64,000 nucleotides of DNA, taken from NCBI GenBank assembly GCA_029378245.1, contig JARKIF010000041.1, positions 310,001-374,000 on the forward strand, given 5' to 3'. Below the pieces are notes generated by a model. It was not told the DNA's origin. It saw only the letters and a list, made by a program, of their open reading frames with translations, and searched no databases. This DNA is from Roridomyces roridus. Lineage: Eukaryota; Basidiomycota; Agaricomycetes; Agaricales; Mycenaceae. Both the position numbers and the translations under genes were made by a program. Positions 32,495 to 42,099 of this stretch are shown one piece after another. Position 1 is the first letter of the stretch. Every line of letters starts with the position of its first letter.

Positions 32495-34169
32495 ATGAAG
32501 GTTCTTTCAGACGCACCCCCGGAGATCCTATGCCGCATTCTTTTACTTTTAGATCCTCACACGATTCTCAAATGTGCTTCTGTGCGCCCTCATCTCGTCT
32601 TCACGGGCCCTTTTTGACCTTTCCCAGGTTTCGCGTCAGTGGCGCGACACAATCGCCAAGTGCTCGGAAATGCTGTATCAAATCCAACTCTGGAAGACTG
32701 GCCTTGTATGCGGGTACCCAGACTCCATGCCAGCGGCGGAAAAGCTGCAAGCACTCGTCCAGTATCGTCGTGCCTGGCAAACACTTGACTGGACGTCGAA
32801 GCGTGTGGTCGATCTTCCGGCTTCAGGCAGAGCCCGTGCGCTCGTTGCTGGGATTTTTGCGCTTCAGGAGGACCTTTCAAATATCTACACCCTCTCGCTG
32901 CAAGAGAGTCCCCGTCCCTGTTATACGAAGCACGCACTTGACCTCAAACCCGGTGCAAAGGTGCGCTGGACGATGGACCCGACCCAGGATCTTCTGGCCG
33001 TTTTCTACCGCTCAGAGCAGGCTTTAACTTTGGCCTTGCGAACTCGGTCGACGAATCAACCCCATCCGATGGCTTGCCGTCCGACTATTAGTATTACAGT
33101 GGATGCCCTCGCCGAGGACGAACCGGTGACGATCCACATCGCCGATGACGTAGTCGGGGTCGCCTTTCGCAACCCAGGTAGCATTTGCATCTGGAATTGG
33201 CGCACAGGTGCATTCCTTGCGGTCGGTAAAATCCAGCGTAAACCGCAGACCCTCTACTGATAGATTCTCATGCCCTAGGAGGTTTCTCAGTCGGATACGG
33301 ACGAACCTGACTTTCAGCTCCTGTCCCCGCGCGTTTTCGTTATTGCAGAGGATCTTGGATGGATCGAGATCTACCTCATCACACCTGCGAAGGCCGCCGA
33401 CTCGGAAGGCGCAGTTTGTGTCGCGGTGTTGCGATTCCCGGACCTGGCGTGCCCGGATGAGGATGATCCGACTGGAACGTGGCCCTGGTCGCCAACGGCC
33501 TTGGCCATTCATAGTGGGCCGTTGTCCCCACACCCCATACAAGGGTCTTTCTCCCCCATAAACGAAAACCGCATCTACCTCTTCCTATCCCGACTCGAGT
33601 CTCCCGGAGGGGAAGTTCGTTATATGCGACTAATTACTCATCACACCACGTTGATTGAGTATGTTTCCCAGTACGTGCGGGAAGAGCGAACGAAGTACAT
33701 CCATTTGGACTGGGAGGACTGCGGTCCACGGAATACGAGGATTCTGGAAGGAAACGAGTTCGACTGGCTTGCGTAAATCCCCTCAGTGTTCTCGGTGTTT
33801 CGGAACTGACGCCTTGCAGGAATGCCCATGGCGAACGCGTTGTGCTACTCGGCGTCGGGGAGGATCAACCTCAATTGCAAGTTCTCGACTTTGGCGTGAT
33901 TCCAAAGGATCTGGAGGAAGACGAGTCGGATACCTTGATTCTGGAGCCGACCACTATCCACACACCGTTTCATGAGCCCGTCACGACGTACCTGCCCTTC
34001 CGTCGCACACTTCTAGCCAAGGGCCACTATTTTGATACGCTCCTGATTGATCAGGATCACATTGTCGTTGCGGACTCGAAGAACTTGAATGAGGTGCGTC
34101 TTTGTTTGCTCATCCGAGTCGTTGGTTGAATTGTTCTAGACGGGCAAAATGACTGTCTTCAAATTTTGA
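32495..34169 (+). CDS. F-box/propeller protein (copy Fb-C), intact
   Basis: Five exons 32495..32581, 32628..33221, 33279..33772, 33820..34093, 34140..34169; 492 residues, all phases consistent. The F-box is split by intron 1 (DAPPEILCRILLLLDP...KCAS then VSRQWRDTIAKC). The body has repeated beta-strand motifs: MDPTQDLLAV, IADDVVGVAF, ICIWNWRTGAFLAV, WEDCGPRNTRIL and VTTYLPFRRTL; the WNWRTG element is WD-like, so a propeller is inferred. The last exon is 30 nt, encoding TGKMTVFKF-stop. F-box proteins bind Skp1 and recruit substrates to SCF ubiquitin ligases; the substrate is unknown. Tandem with Fb-D 360 bp downstream. Confidence 0.88.
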
Positions 34170-34529
34170 CCGCGAGCGCGTCCGATCGTATGGTCATGTT
34201 GTTTGTCCCAATGCGGGCGGTGTAGACAAATTCTCGCATCTTGTTCCCCACCGGCCTCCATCTCTTGCCACGCAACGGAGGGTGCGCCATCGGCCTCGTC
34301 AAGGGATGTTATTTGCCAGATTTTTTGTCTTTGCAGGAAGATCTGAACGAACTGGATGTATACCAACAATTACAAAGCTGCAGTTGCAACGTCAAAGACA
34401 CTACATGTCTGCTCGCGGGCGCCCATGCCCATATCAGTTGAACGATATGATCAGATGAACGAGTGGCGATCCGCTGTCGCCAATCACCATCATTTTATGA
34501 TCCGTGCACTCTTGCTTCCCGCCCTCACC

Positions 34530-36228
34530 ATGAATTTTCCAGACTTGCCCCCGGAGATTCTATGCCGCATTCTTTTGCTTGCAGACGCGAAGACCATAAT
34601 CCGATGCTCCGTTGTGCGCCTATATCTTATTCGACGGGCCTGTCTTGACTTCCGCAGGTTTCACATACCTGGCACGAGACTATTGCCAGCTGCTCGGAAC
34701 TGCAGTACGAAATCCAGCTCTGCAAGGCTGGCCTCGTGTCCGGCCTTCCAAGCTCGATGTCGACGGCGGATAAACTGCAGGCACTGGCGAAGCATCTGCG
34801 TGCCTGGGAGAAGCTCGACTGGACGTCCACTGTGGTCGACCTGCCAGCTGCGTTGGACCCCGCCATGCAGCATAAGCTCGCCGCCGGTGTCTTCGCGCTT
34901 CAAGAGGACGGAACGGAGTTTGTCCACACCCTCACATTACAAGAGAATCCCCCTGCTACGACTCACTCACTTGGCCTCAATCCTCGCACATTCGTGAGCT
35001 TGGCGATGGACCCGACGCAGGATCTCCTGGTCTGTGCGTATCCCACATTGGGGCCGGACTCCGAGTCCATCACTCTGGCCTTTCGATCTTTGTCTGCGAA
35101 TCGACCCCACCCGATGGCTCGCTGTCCATCTATCACGGTCGAAACTGACAACGACTATGAGCCCAGGGCGATTCACATCGCCGACGACGTGGTTGGAATG
35201 TTGTTTGGAGACCCTGATGTCATTCGTGTCTGGTGTTGGCGCACCGGGGTATTACTTGTGGTCGGTACCGCAACCCGAACCCCCTCTGATATATCTGATA
35301 TACATTGTCATGACCTAGGATACTCAGCTGGACATGGAACTACCCGACTTTCAATTCATCTCCCCGCGTGTTTTCGTTGTCGCATCCTCCACCGATTCCG
35401 GATGGCTCGACATCTTCATGATTTCACCCACGAATACCGCAGTCCACGTCGCGCGCTTGCGACTCCCAGTAGGCATGCGCCCGGACGGCGAGGCAGCTTG
35501 GATGCCGGGAGGTGTCGAGATCCAGAGTGGTCCCGTGTGCGCATACCCCGTACGCGGCTCATCTTTCCCCACAAGCGAAAACCGCATCTTCCTCTGTACA
35601 TATCAACTCGCACTCGCTCACGGGGACGTCCGTCATATCCGACTCATTGTTCATCAGCGCGCGTTGGTAAGATACGTGTCGCAGTATGTGCGAGAAGGAC
35701 GAACGGAGTACATCGATTCAGACTGGGACGACTGGGGACCCCGCGGCGCCAGGATGCTTCTTGCCAGACACACCGGCCTTCACTGGGTCTTGTAAAGTCA
35801 CAATTCACTCCATTGCATCGGAACTGACGCTCTCCGTAGTCCTGTCCACGGCGAACGGGTCGTGTTTCTCGGCGACCAGGAGCGCCAGCTGCAAGTCTTG
35901 GACTTTGGTCTGATTCGTGGCGACCAGGCGAGCTTAGTTCTGGAGCCGACAACCATCGACGACGTGTTCAAGGAACCCGTCACCACGTACCTTCCCTTTC
36001 TCCGCACACTTCTCCGCACGGACGCAGAATTTGATACACTCCTCATGGACCAGAAACATATTATCCTTGGAAATGATGGTGTGCGTCATTCTTCCTTTCT
36101 AGCCGGCGCGTTGCTTATCGTTGCCCATGATACAGACGAGCGAGTTGACTGTGTTCAGATTTCAACTCTGCAACGTACTGTACGAACAGTTCTCAGCTCC
36201 GAGTATTTTCTTTTCTTCCAGTGTCTAA
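34530..36228 (+). CDS. F-box/propeller protein (copy Fb-D) with altered C-terminus
   Basis: Exons 34530..34613, 34658..35260, 35319..35791, 35840..36080, 36136..36228; 497 residues. Same architecture as Fb-C: F-box DLPPEILCRILLLADAKT, middle MDPTQDLLVC, IADDVVGMLF, VWCWRTGVLLVV. In the last exon the family's TVFKF-stop is TVFRF followed by CAA, so the stop is lost and 21 residues are added before TAA at 36226. Exon 4 is 33 nt shorter than in the other copies (241 versus 274), still in frame. Probably functional but the most divergent intact copy. Confidence 0.82.
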
Positions 36229-36534
36229 TTCTCTCTGTCCCATTCAGCACTCCGTAGCACTTGTGTCTGATATTATGAGGAAAGCATCAGAATTGATAAG
36301 TTTCGATCCCCGAGATATCACGCATTTTTCACTCGACTCTGGAGTTTGGCCTTCCACAGTCTGCTAGGGTAAGTACTAATGTACCGGTACGAGCCATATT
36401 GAAGTTTCACCCGTGCTTATACGGCAAGAACTGTATCGCTTGAATTCTTCTTTGCCACCATCACGGCTGTGGCAACTTTGAGGTTCCCTGCATCAAGAGG
36501 CACAGGTACCTGCGTTGCTAGTCGGGACGCCGCG

Positions 36535-36700
36535 GACGGAGTTCGAGAAAGCGACGGACAACCGATCATTAAAACTTCTGGCGCCTCCGACGATAAGTGA
36601 CTGGTTTTCGACTGGGTACACTATCGAGCCATTCGCGGGGCCACATGAGTTGCGGAGAGCCGGATCACAAGGTGGCGCGGAGTTTCAATAAAATTGATTG
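36535..36700 (+). repeat. Dispersed repeat R1, copy C (internally deleted)
   Basis: Two pieces of R1 joined: the CCGACGATAAG end of the first part and the GGGTACACTATCGAGCCATT...GAGTTGCGGAGAGCC part that in copies A and B lie about 650 bp apart. The remainder of 36229-36828 shows nothing. Confidence 0.65.
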
Positions 36701-36891
36701 ATTCTGAACGGCCAATCACGGCTGTGCTGCGTCATTATTGATCGCCTTGATCACGATCAGATTACGGACACATCCGTTAACTTGGTTGAAGTTCAGAACC
36801 ACCAAGCGCACGCGGGAGCGATATCTGGGTGCCGGAAGCTGTGAGGTCTCAGTGGAGGATTCACCATGAATTCTGGAGCACATTATCCGCC

Positions 36892-37986
36892 ATGGCGCTC
36901 AAAGCACCTGCAGGGTGCGTCGAGATCATGTCGCAGGGCAGGTTTTCCCAGGGTCGCACAGCAGACGTAGCTGGGTGGAATACATTCCCCAGGCCAGCCG
37001 GGTTGATCAAGAGGTTTTTGTTCCGAAAACGACGAACGACTCCAATGACACCTCAGCAACGGCCCTTAGGAGCTCCGTACGGCTCCACCGGGCCTCTGGA
37101 CCTCTCTCGTATCTACTCAGTCTCAATACATTCGCTCTCGGACCCAAACCCAGATTCGACCGATGCATACACCACACTCTTTGTGTTCAACGCCGACCTC
37201 GTGGATACTCTGTATCTCAAGAGTCATCTCCCTGCGACTGTCCTCTCCGATGTCCTGCCGATGCTGGACTTCCCCTTGTTGACGCACGTTGTTGTTCCTC
37301 CCGGAATAGAGCCCCGAGCCATGACGGATTTTCTTCTCCGACATCCGAGGCTCCAGGTTTTCGAACACGCGGAGTACTACGGTGGCCAGCCGACACTGAC
37401 GACGCATCCCATCGTGCATCCGAGATTACTGGAACTCAAGGCCCAGGGCATCGCGGGTATTGAGCGCGTGCTGACGGCGCTAGGATCTTCTCCCTCGCTT
37501 TCAAACCTCAGCTTCACGATCTGCCCCAACAAACACGATAGCGAGCGTCTAGCGGATCTCAGCCCGGGGCTACGCGTCATTGCTCAGCGGCCCATGGACA
37601 CGCCGCCGATACTCCTGGCGCTCAAAGTTATGGACGTCGACCACTCCAGCCCCCACATTATAATTACGGTCCCTCGTATTCCCAATGCCAGCTTCTTCTC
37701 CCTCGGTGACGACGAAGCCTCCGCGATCATACGCTCTCTGCATTGCGTGCATGAAGTCAAGATCACATCTGCCTCCCGGGAAACCGCTAGTGCGATGTTA
37801 CCCTGGCTCGCGCTCTTCCCTGCGCTGAGAAAAGTGGCGTTCGACGTGTACGACTCGGAGGATGGGTGTTTGGAGAGATTCAGTCCCCTGCCGGGTGACT
37901 CTGCAAAGCAGGAGGCGCATGATGGGTTGAGGCAGTTGGCTGAGGGGATGCTTGAGGGTGTTGTGGTTGAGGTTGGGTTGAGGTAA
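36892..37986 (+). CDS. Agaric F-box/LRR-body protein, possibly 5'-incomplete
   Basis: A single open frame; first in-frame ATG at 36892 gives 364 residues, and the frame is open a further 60 bp upstream without an ATG. Its beta/alpha leucine-rich pattern (VDTLYLKSHLP, FPLLTHVVVPPG, FLLRHPRLQVFEHAEYYGG, HPRLLELKAQG, SPSLSNLSFTIC, WLALFPALRKVAF) matches the C-terminal body of agaric F-box/LRR proteins. An F-box start is not seen, so an upstream exon may be missing or lost in the R1-containing flank. Substrate recognition is inferred. Not closely related to the LRR-like family at 48 kb. Confidence 0.65.
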   Translation: MALKAPAGCVEIMSQGRFSQGRTADVAGWNTFPRPAGLIKRFLFRKRRTTPMTPQQRPLGAPYGSTGPLDLSRIYSVSIHSLSDPNPDSTDAYTTLFVFNADLVDTLYLKSHLPATVLSDVLPMLDFPLLTHVVVPPGIEPRAMTDFLLRHPRLQVFEHAEYYGGQPTLTTHPIVHPRLLELKAQGIAGIERVLTALGSSPSLSNLSFTICPNKHDSERLADLSPGLRVIAQRPMDTPPILLALKVMDVDHSSPHIIITVPRIPNASFFSLGDDEASAIIRSLHCVHEVKITSASRETASAMLPWLALFPALRKVAFDVYDSEDGCLERFSPLPGDSAKQEAHDGLRQLAEGMLEGVVVEVGLR

Positions 37987-38544
37987 GGTTGGGTTGATAA
38001 GTTTCAGGGCTCTCTACGCGCGTATACCGTTGTATGATCGCTGAGCTTACATAAATTCGGAGGCCTTTGAAGTCCGGTCTAGATGGGTTTTAGACATTAA
38101 TGTAAAGGGAAGAGAAGGAAGTCGCACGACCCTATTCCGACCTTGGTTTCGACGTTCGTCGTTGTCTCTGTGGTTCGAATCCACCCCAAGCCTACACCCC
38201 TCCCCGTAGATTTTTTCTTCTTCTTTTGGCGTACGCGTGTTATTTCCGTCTTATTGGAGTGTAAGAGCCCGAGAGACATGTGACATGTGTTGGGCCCTGG
38301 GGAGCTCCTTTTTTCAGCTTTTAGTCGAGTGCATGGAATATTGTTGAGATGGTGGACTGAAAAATACTCTCTCGCAGTCCAGTGTGACTTACTTGCAGTT
38401 GGTTTCAGAGGTGCCGCGTGCCGCGTGCGCGCGCTGGCAGGGATGATTAAGCCGAATTTGCGCGGATCAAAGTCCCGAAATCAATCACGAGCCAAACAAG
38501 AACAAAAGCCACGTCTCTTTTGTGTCTCTTTCCTCTCGCCACAA
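37987..38544. other. No gene recognised
   Basis: Contains an isolated plus-strand T-arm-like box (GTGGTTCGAATCCACCCC at 38168) without a matching acceptor stem. Otherwise nothing until the MYND gene. Confidence 0.5.
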
Positions 38545-40660
38545 ATGCATCCAGATTTAGACGTGCGCGGTATTAGACACCTCCCCCAGAATTTTCAGGT
38601 GAGACGCCGATTGGACAGCACTTAACACTCCTTTTTCGTGTTGACCGATCTTTGCCTTTAAAAGAGTATCGCCTCGAGGGCAGCGGCTGTATCCAGAACA
38701 TTCCTGGATGTTCTACTAGTGAAGAAGCTGTCGCATACCGATCCTTTTTCTGTATCTCAGCGGTCGCTCCTGCTTCCAGTGTGGTTTGCCAACCTCGACC
38801 TGGAAAAGATTCCGACTTCGGAACAGCTCGAAGACATGCATCGCAGTTCCGCGATTGTGGAGGACATACAATGCGCAATCATCTCCGTCGATTCCATAAT
38901 GCGTCTCCAACTCAAGGAAGATGTCGGGACATCATTGTGGCCTCGCGTCTGGGGGTGGTTCGAGTTCATTGAGGTGCACCGCGACTATCTTTCCGCGGCC
39001 GACATCCCACTCCTTCCCGAAACCAATGCGTACTCCACCTTCATCACATTTGTCAGCGTCTTTCACGGTCACCCTGCGACCTACGACCTCATGTCGACAA
39101 CACCGCAGTTTTGGGGATTCATTATCAAGGCCTGGTCGTTGATACCTCAAATGAACGACACGGCAGGCGAGACAGCAGAGGCCGTACGGGCGATCATGCT
39201 TCACGTCGTGGCACAGCTCCTTGTCGCTTCCAAGGCAAGCCCTGATTCTGAAATATTGGCGGAGATGATCGAGGCAGCAGGCTCTATCGACCACCTCGCC
39301 CGTCTTGTTCTAGAATTCATACGAGTCACCATCACCGAGCCGCTCCCCGACTCCGCCAGTCCGGCCTCCTACCTGCAAAATCTCTTGTTTTTCGCTATTG
39401 GGGCTGGCGTGTGTCAGGACAAAGAATCCGATATGACAAGCCGACGCCTGATCTCCGCGCTCTGTGAGCTGGACCTCAATCGGGAACTATTGAGCGTCAT
39501 CTTCTTCCTCTGCGACCGCTCAGATCCCGATGCCTGGATAGTCCTCGGCCTATGTGTCTGGCTCATGAGATACATGGTCAACTTGTCGCGACCCAATATG
39601 TGGCTTGATGCATTGCTGCAACGAGGCCTCCTCCGGGCTCTCATCCTGGTCACCCACCGGGCAGGCATTGACTCTGATGAGGTGGAGCCGAGGCTCCGCG
39701 AGCCCCTACGGGCTTTCTTGCGCGATGTCACATCTGGGTTGGTCTACTATCGGCCGATAATCACTTTCGAAAAAGCCTTCAAAGAGGCGCAAGGTTCCAT
39801 TTCTGCGGATACTTTCAAAGACCATCCACTCTCCGCAGACTGGAAGCACTTTCTCACAGCAACACGCGATCTTCTGGACGCTCTCGAGGGCTTCCATTCC
39901 CCATCGTTCCGCACGCTCAAGGCCTGCGACAACTTGGAGGTCAGACATTTCCCGGATATTGGACTACCCTGACTTGTTTCGTAGTGTGGCAGTATCGGCG
40001 AGACGAATGCTATGGCCGGGCGCTGCTCCGGGTGCCACACGTTCTACTACTGCTCCCAAGAATGCCAGAAGATCGACTGGAAAGCTGGACACCGGAACTG
40101 CTGCGCGTCTCACAGCGGTCTCCTTCTAGGTAAACCTGAGCTGCCACGCGTGGACCCAGCTGACATGAACCGCAGCCGAACATGACGACCCCAACCTGTC
40201 TTTCAAGGAACGTTCATTTTTGCGGGCGCTGGTTCACCACAAGTATCTCAAGGAACGACGAAGCATATGTTTCAAACAAGTCCAGGTCCTCGCCGCGCAT
40301 CCCGCAGACTCAGAAACGTCCCCACTTCTCTTCACGCTCTTCAATTTTGACAGATGTCCGCCTGTGGTCAAAGTCCACGAGGTAGGAAACTTGCCGAAGC
40401 GCGTCGCAGATCTTGTTGGCACTGATAGTGCGGAGTGGACTGATATTGTTGAGCGCGCGGAGCGGGATGGTGGGTATACGCAGTTGCATGGGCTGTGCGT
40501 TAGAGACGGCAAAAGACCGCGTGTTTGGGTGATTCCATTGCGGACGAACATTCCGCTCATCCACGAGGGCTTGAAGGCGTTGGCAGAGTTGAGCGATAAG
40601 CGTGCGCTTCTGCGTGAAATACGCCGTGTGCTGGATGAGGAGGTGACGGAGATACATTAG
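38545..40660 (+). CDS. MYND-finger protein 1
   Basis: Exons 38545..38598, 38665..39939, 39985..40129, 40176..40660; 652 residues. A long alpha-helical N-terminal region of about 440 residues (LPVWFANLDLEKIPTSEQLE, WPRVWGWFEFIEVHRDYL, HPATYDLMSTTPQFWG) leads into a MYND-type zinc finger spanning the exon 2/3 junction: ACDNLE|CGS...RCSGCHTFYYCSQECQ...DWKAGHRNCC, with first pair C-X4-C as is common in agaric MYND proteins. A C-terminal domain follows (FKERSFLRALVHHKYLKERR ... PRVWVIPLRTNIP). MYND fingers bind protein partners; the specific role is unknown. Paralogue at 60051 has the same exon structure. Confidence 0.88.
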
Positions 40661-40739
40661 TTTGTTCTGCTGTTCAAATTTCAGTATGTATAATGTGACG
40701 GCTTACCTATGGTTGGCATTGTTTGCCGGAACCCCCTCT

Positions 40740-41486
40740 CACCGGGGGCGAAGTCCGACGCATGTCGTTTTGACATGCCTCGTTCGCATGTCTCGACGCA
40801 TGTCTCGACGCATGTTCCAACGCATGTGCCTCAAAGTACAAGGGCAGTCACATAGCAAACACCAGGACGGCCACAGTGATCCGGAATTTCTAATTGATGA
40901 TTTCGATCAACCATTGATCAAAGTTCGAATTTTCAAAGTCCAAGGCATTGGCTGGCCAAAGGTACAAGAACTTGTCAAAGGGTAGAAATTCCGGTCAACA
41001 ACCCCGTCGAAATTCGGCATGCCACCTCGCAGTCTTCCCGGCTCCGTAGCGAATCTTCATGGATGAATTGTTGATGACACCTCCCTGGACTTTGCGGCTG
41101 CTGGGAACCTTTCATAGCCGGACATCTCAAGCTGCAACAGCTGAGAGTCTGCACACACTCGTTTCTCGGAACAATGATTATTCATTCAGAAAAAGTCGCC
41201 TGGACTCAACGTTCAACCTTGACACCTATCTTCAACCAGAAACCTACAGTTTCACTCAATTCTTGGGGGTAGATTCAGCAATACCATCAAGATACCATCA
41301 AAAACAATGTCGCCGCATGTCGACGGCCCGCTGATGGCACCAACTAGCCACTCGTCACATTCATCGTTGATTCATGCTGAACAAACTGGGAACAAGGGAT
41401 TGCCCGGGAGATTCCGAAAACGACATGCGTCGAGACATGCGAACGAGGCATGTTAAAACGACATGCGTCCGACTTTGCCCCCGGTG
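40740..41486. mobile_element. Inverted-repeat element (747 bp) 3' of MYND 1
   Basis: Inverted arms of about 60 bp start CACCGGGGGC: left 40740-40800, right 41425-41486 (GTCGGACGCATGTCGTTTT on the matching strand). The left arm has additional CGACGCATGT tandem repeats. A target duplication is not clear. No transposase; the class is unassigned. Confidence 0.65.
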
Positions 41487-42099
41487 CCCTGAGTTCTTCA
41501 TTCCAAATCCCACACGGGTGCAGCGGCTTCGGTCGGGCATAGTGCATAAAGAGCATTACCTCGGGTGGTTGTTTATTTTCCTCGGCTGAGTTTCAATTGC
41601 ACGGCCAAAATCAACGGGGAGGGGAGGACCGGCTACTTATGCCGGCTCGTATGAAGGTGTATGGAAGCGCGAGAGCGCTAAACAGCACCGGACGGGGTTT
41701 CCACTTCAACCCTCCTGCAACGTTACAGTCCCACAAAATTTGGAACGTACATGCTGAATGATGGCGGTGGTATCGATACGATGTCGCTGTTGTTTAACAG
41801 AAGTACAGGGTGCCGGAGTGGAGCGAAGGCATGCATGCCTTGTTTGCGTACTTATAAGAAGGCAGTTCGGGCGCTGATGGCACCGCCATGAAATTAATCA
41901 TCTCAGCGTCCGTGCTTGCCGCGTACAACCTACCGACGTTTTTTTGAAGAGACCCTAGTTGCGAGAGGAGAGAGCAATCCAGGTGTTGACCACCACTCGG
42001 ATCGGAAAAGGAAGATCTTCCAGCGGCCATCACGGTGATGCGGACATCGCTTCTGTTCTCGCTCAAACTCGTCCCTCATCTTGTCTCCGACCCCAGAGG
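41487..42099. other. No gene recognised; leader of the NLR-like gene
   Basis: The frame of the NLR-like exon 1 is open upstream to about 41959 without an ATG. No other feature. Confidence 0.45.

Noticed and set aside
38150..38210. Possible tRNA with T-arm GTGGTTCGAATCCACC
   Set aside because: T-stem has only four good pairs and there is no acceptor or D-arm.
40760..40830. Repeated GCATGT units as a CRISPR-like or regulator-binding array
   Set aside because: Units are too short and irregular, without spacers; better explained as part of the inverted arms.
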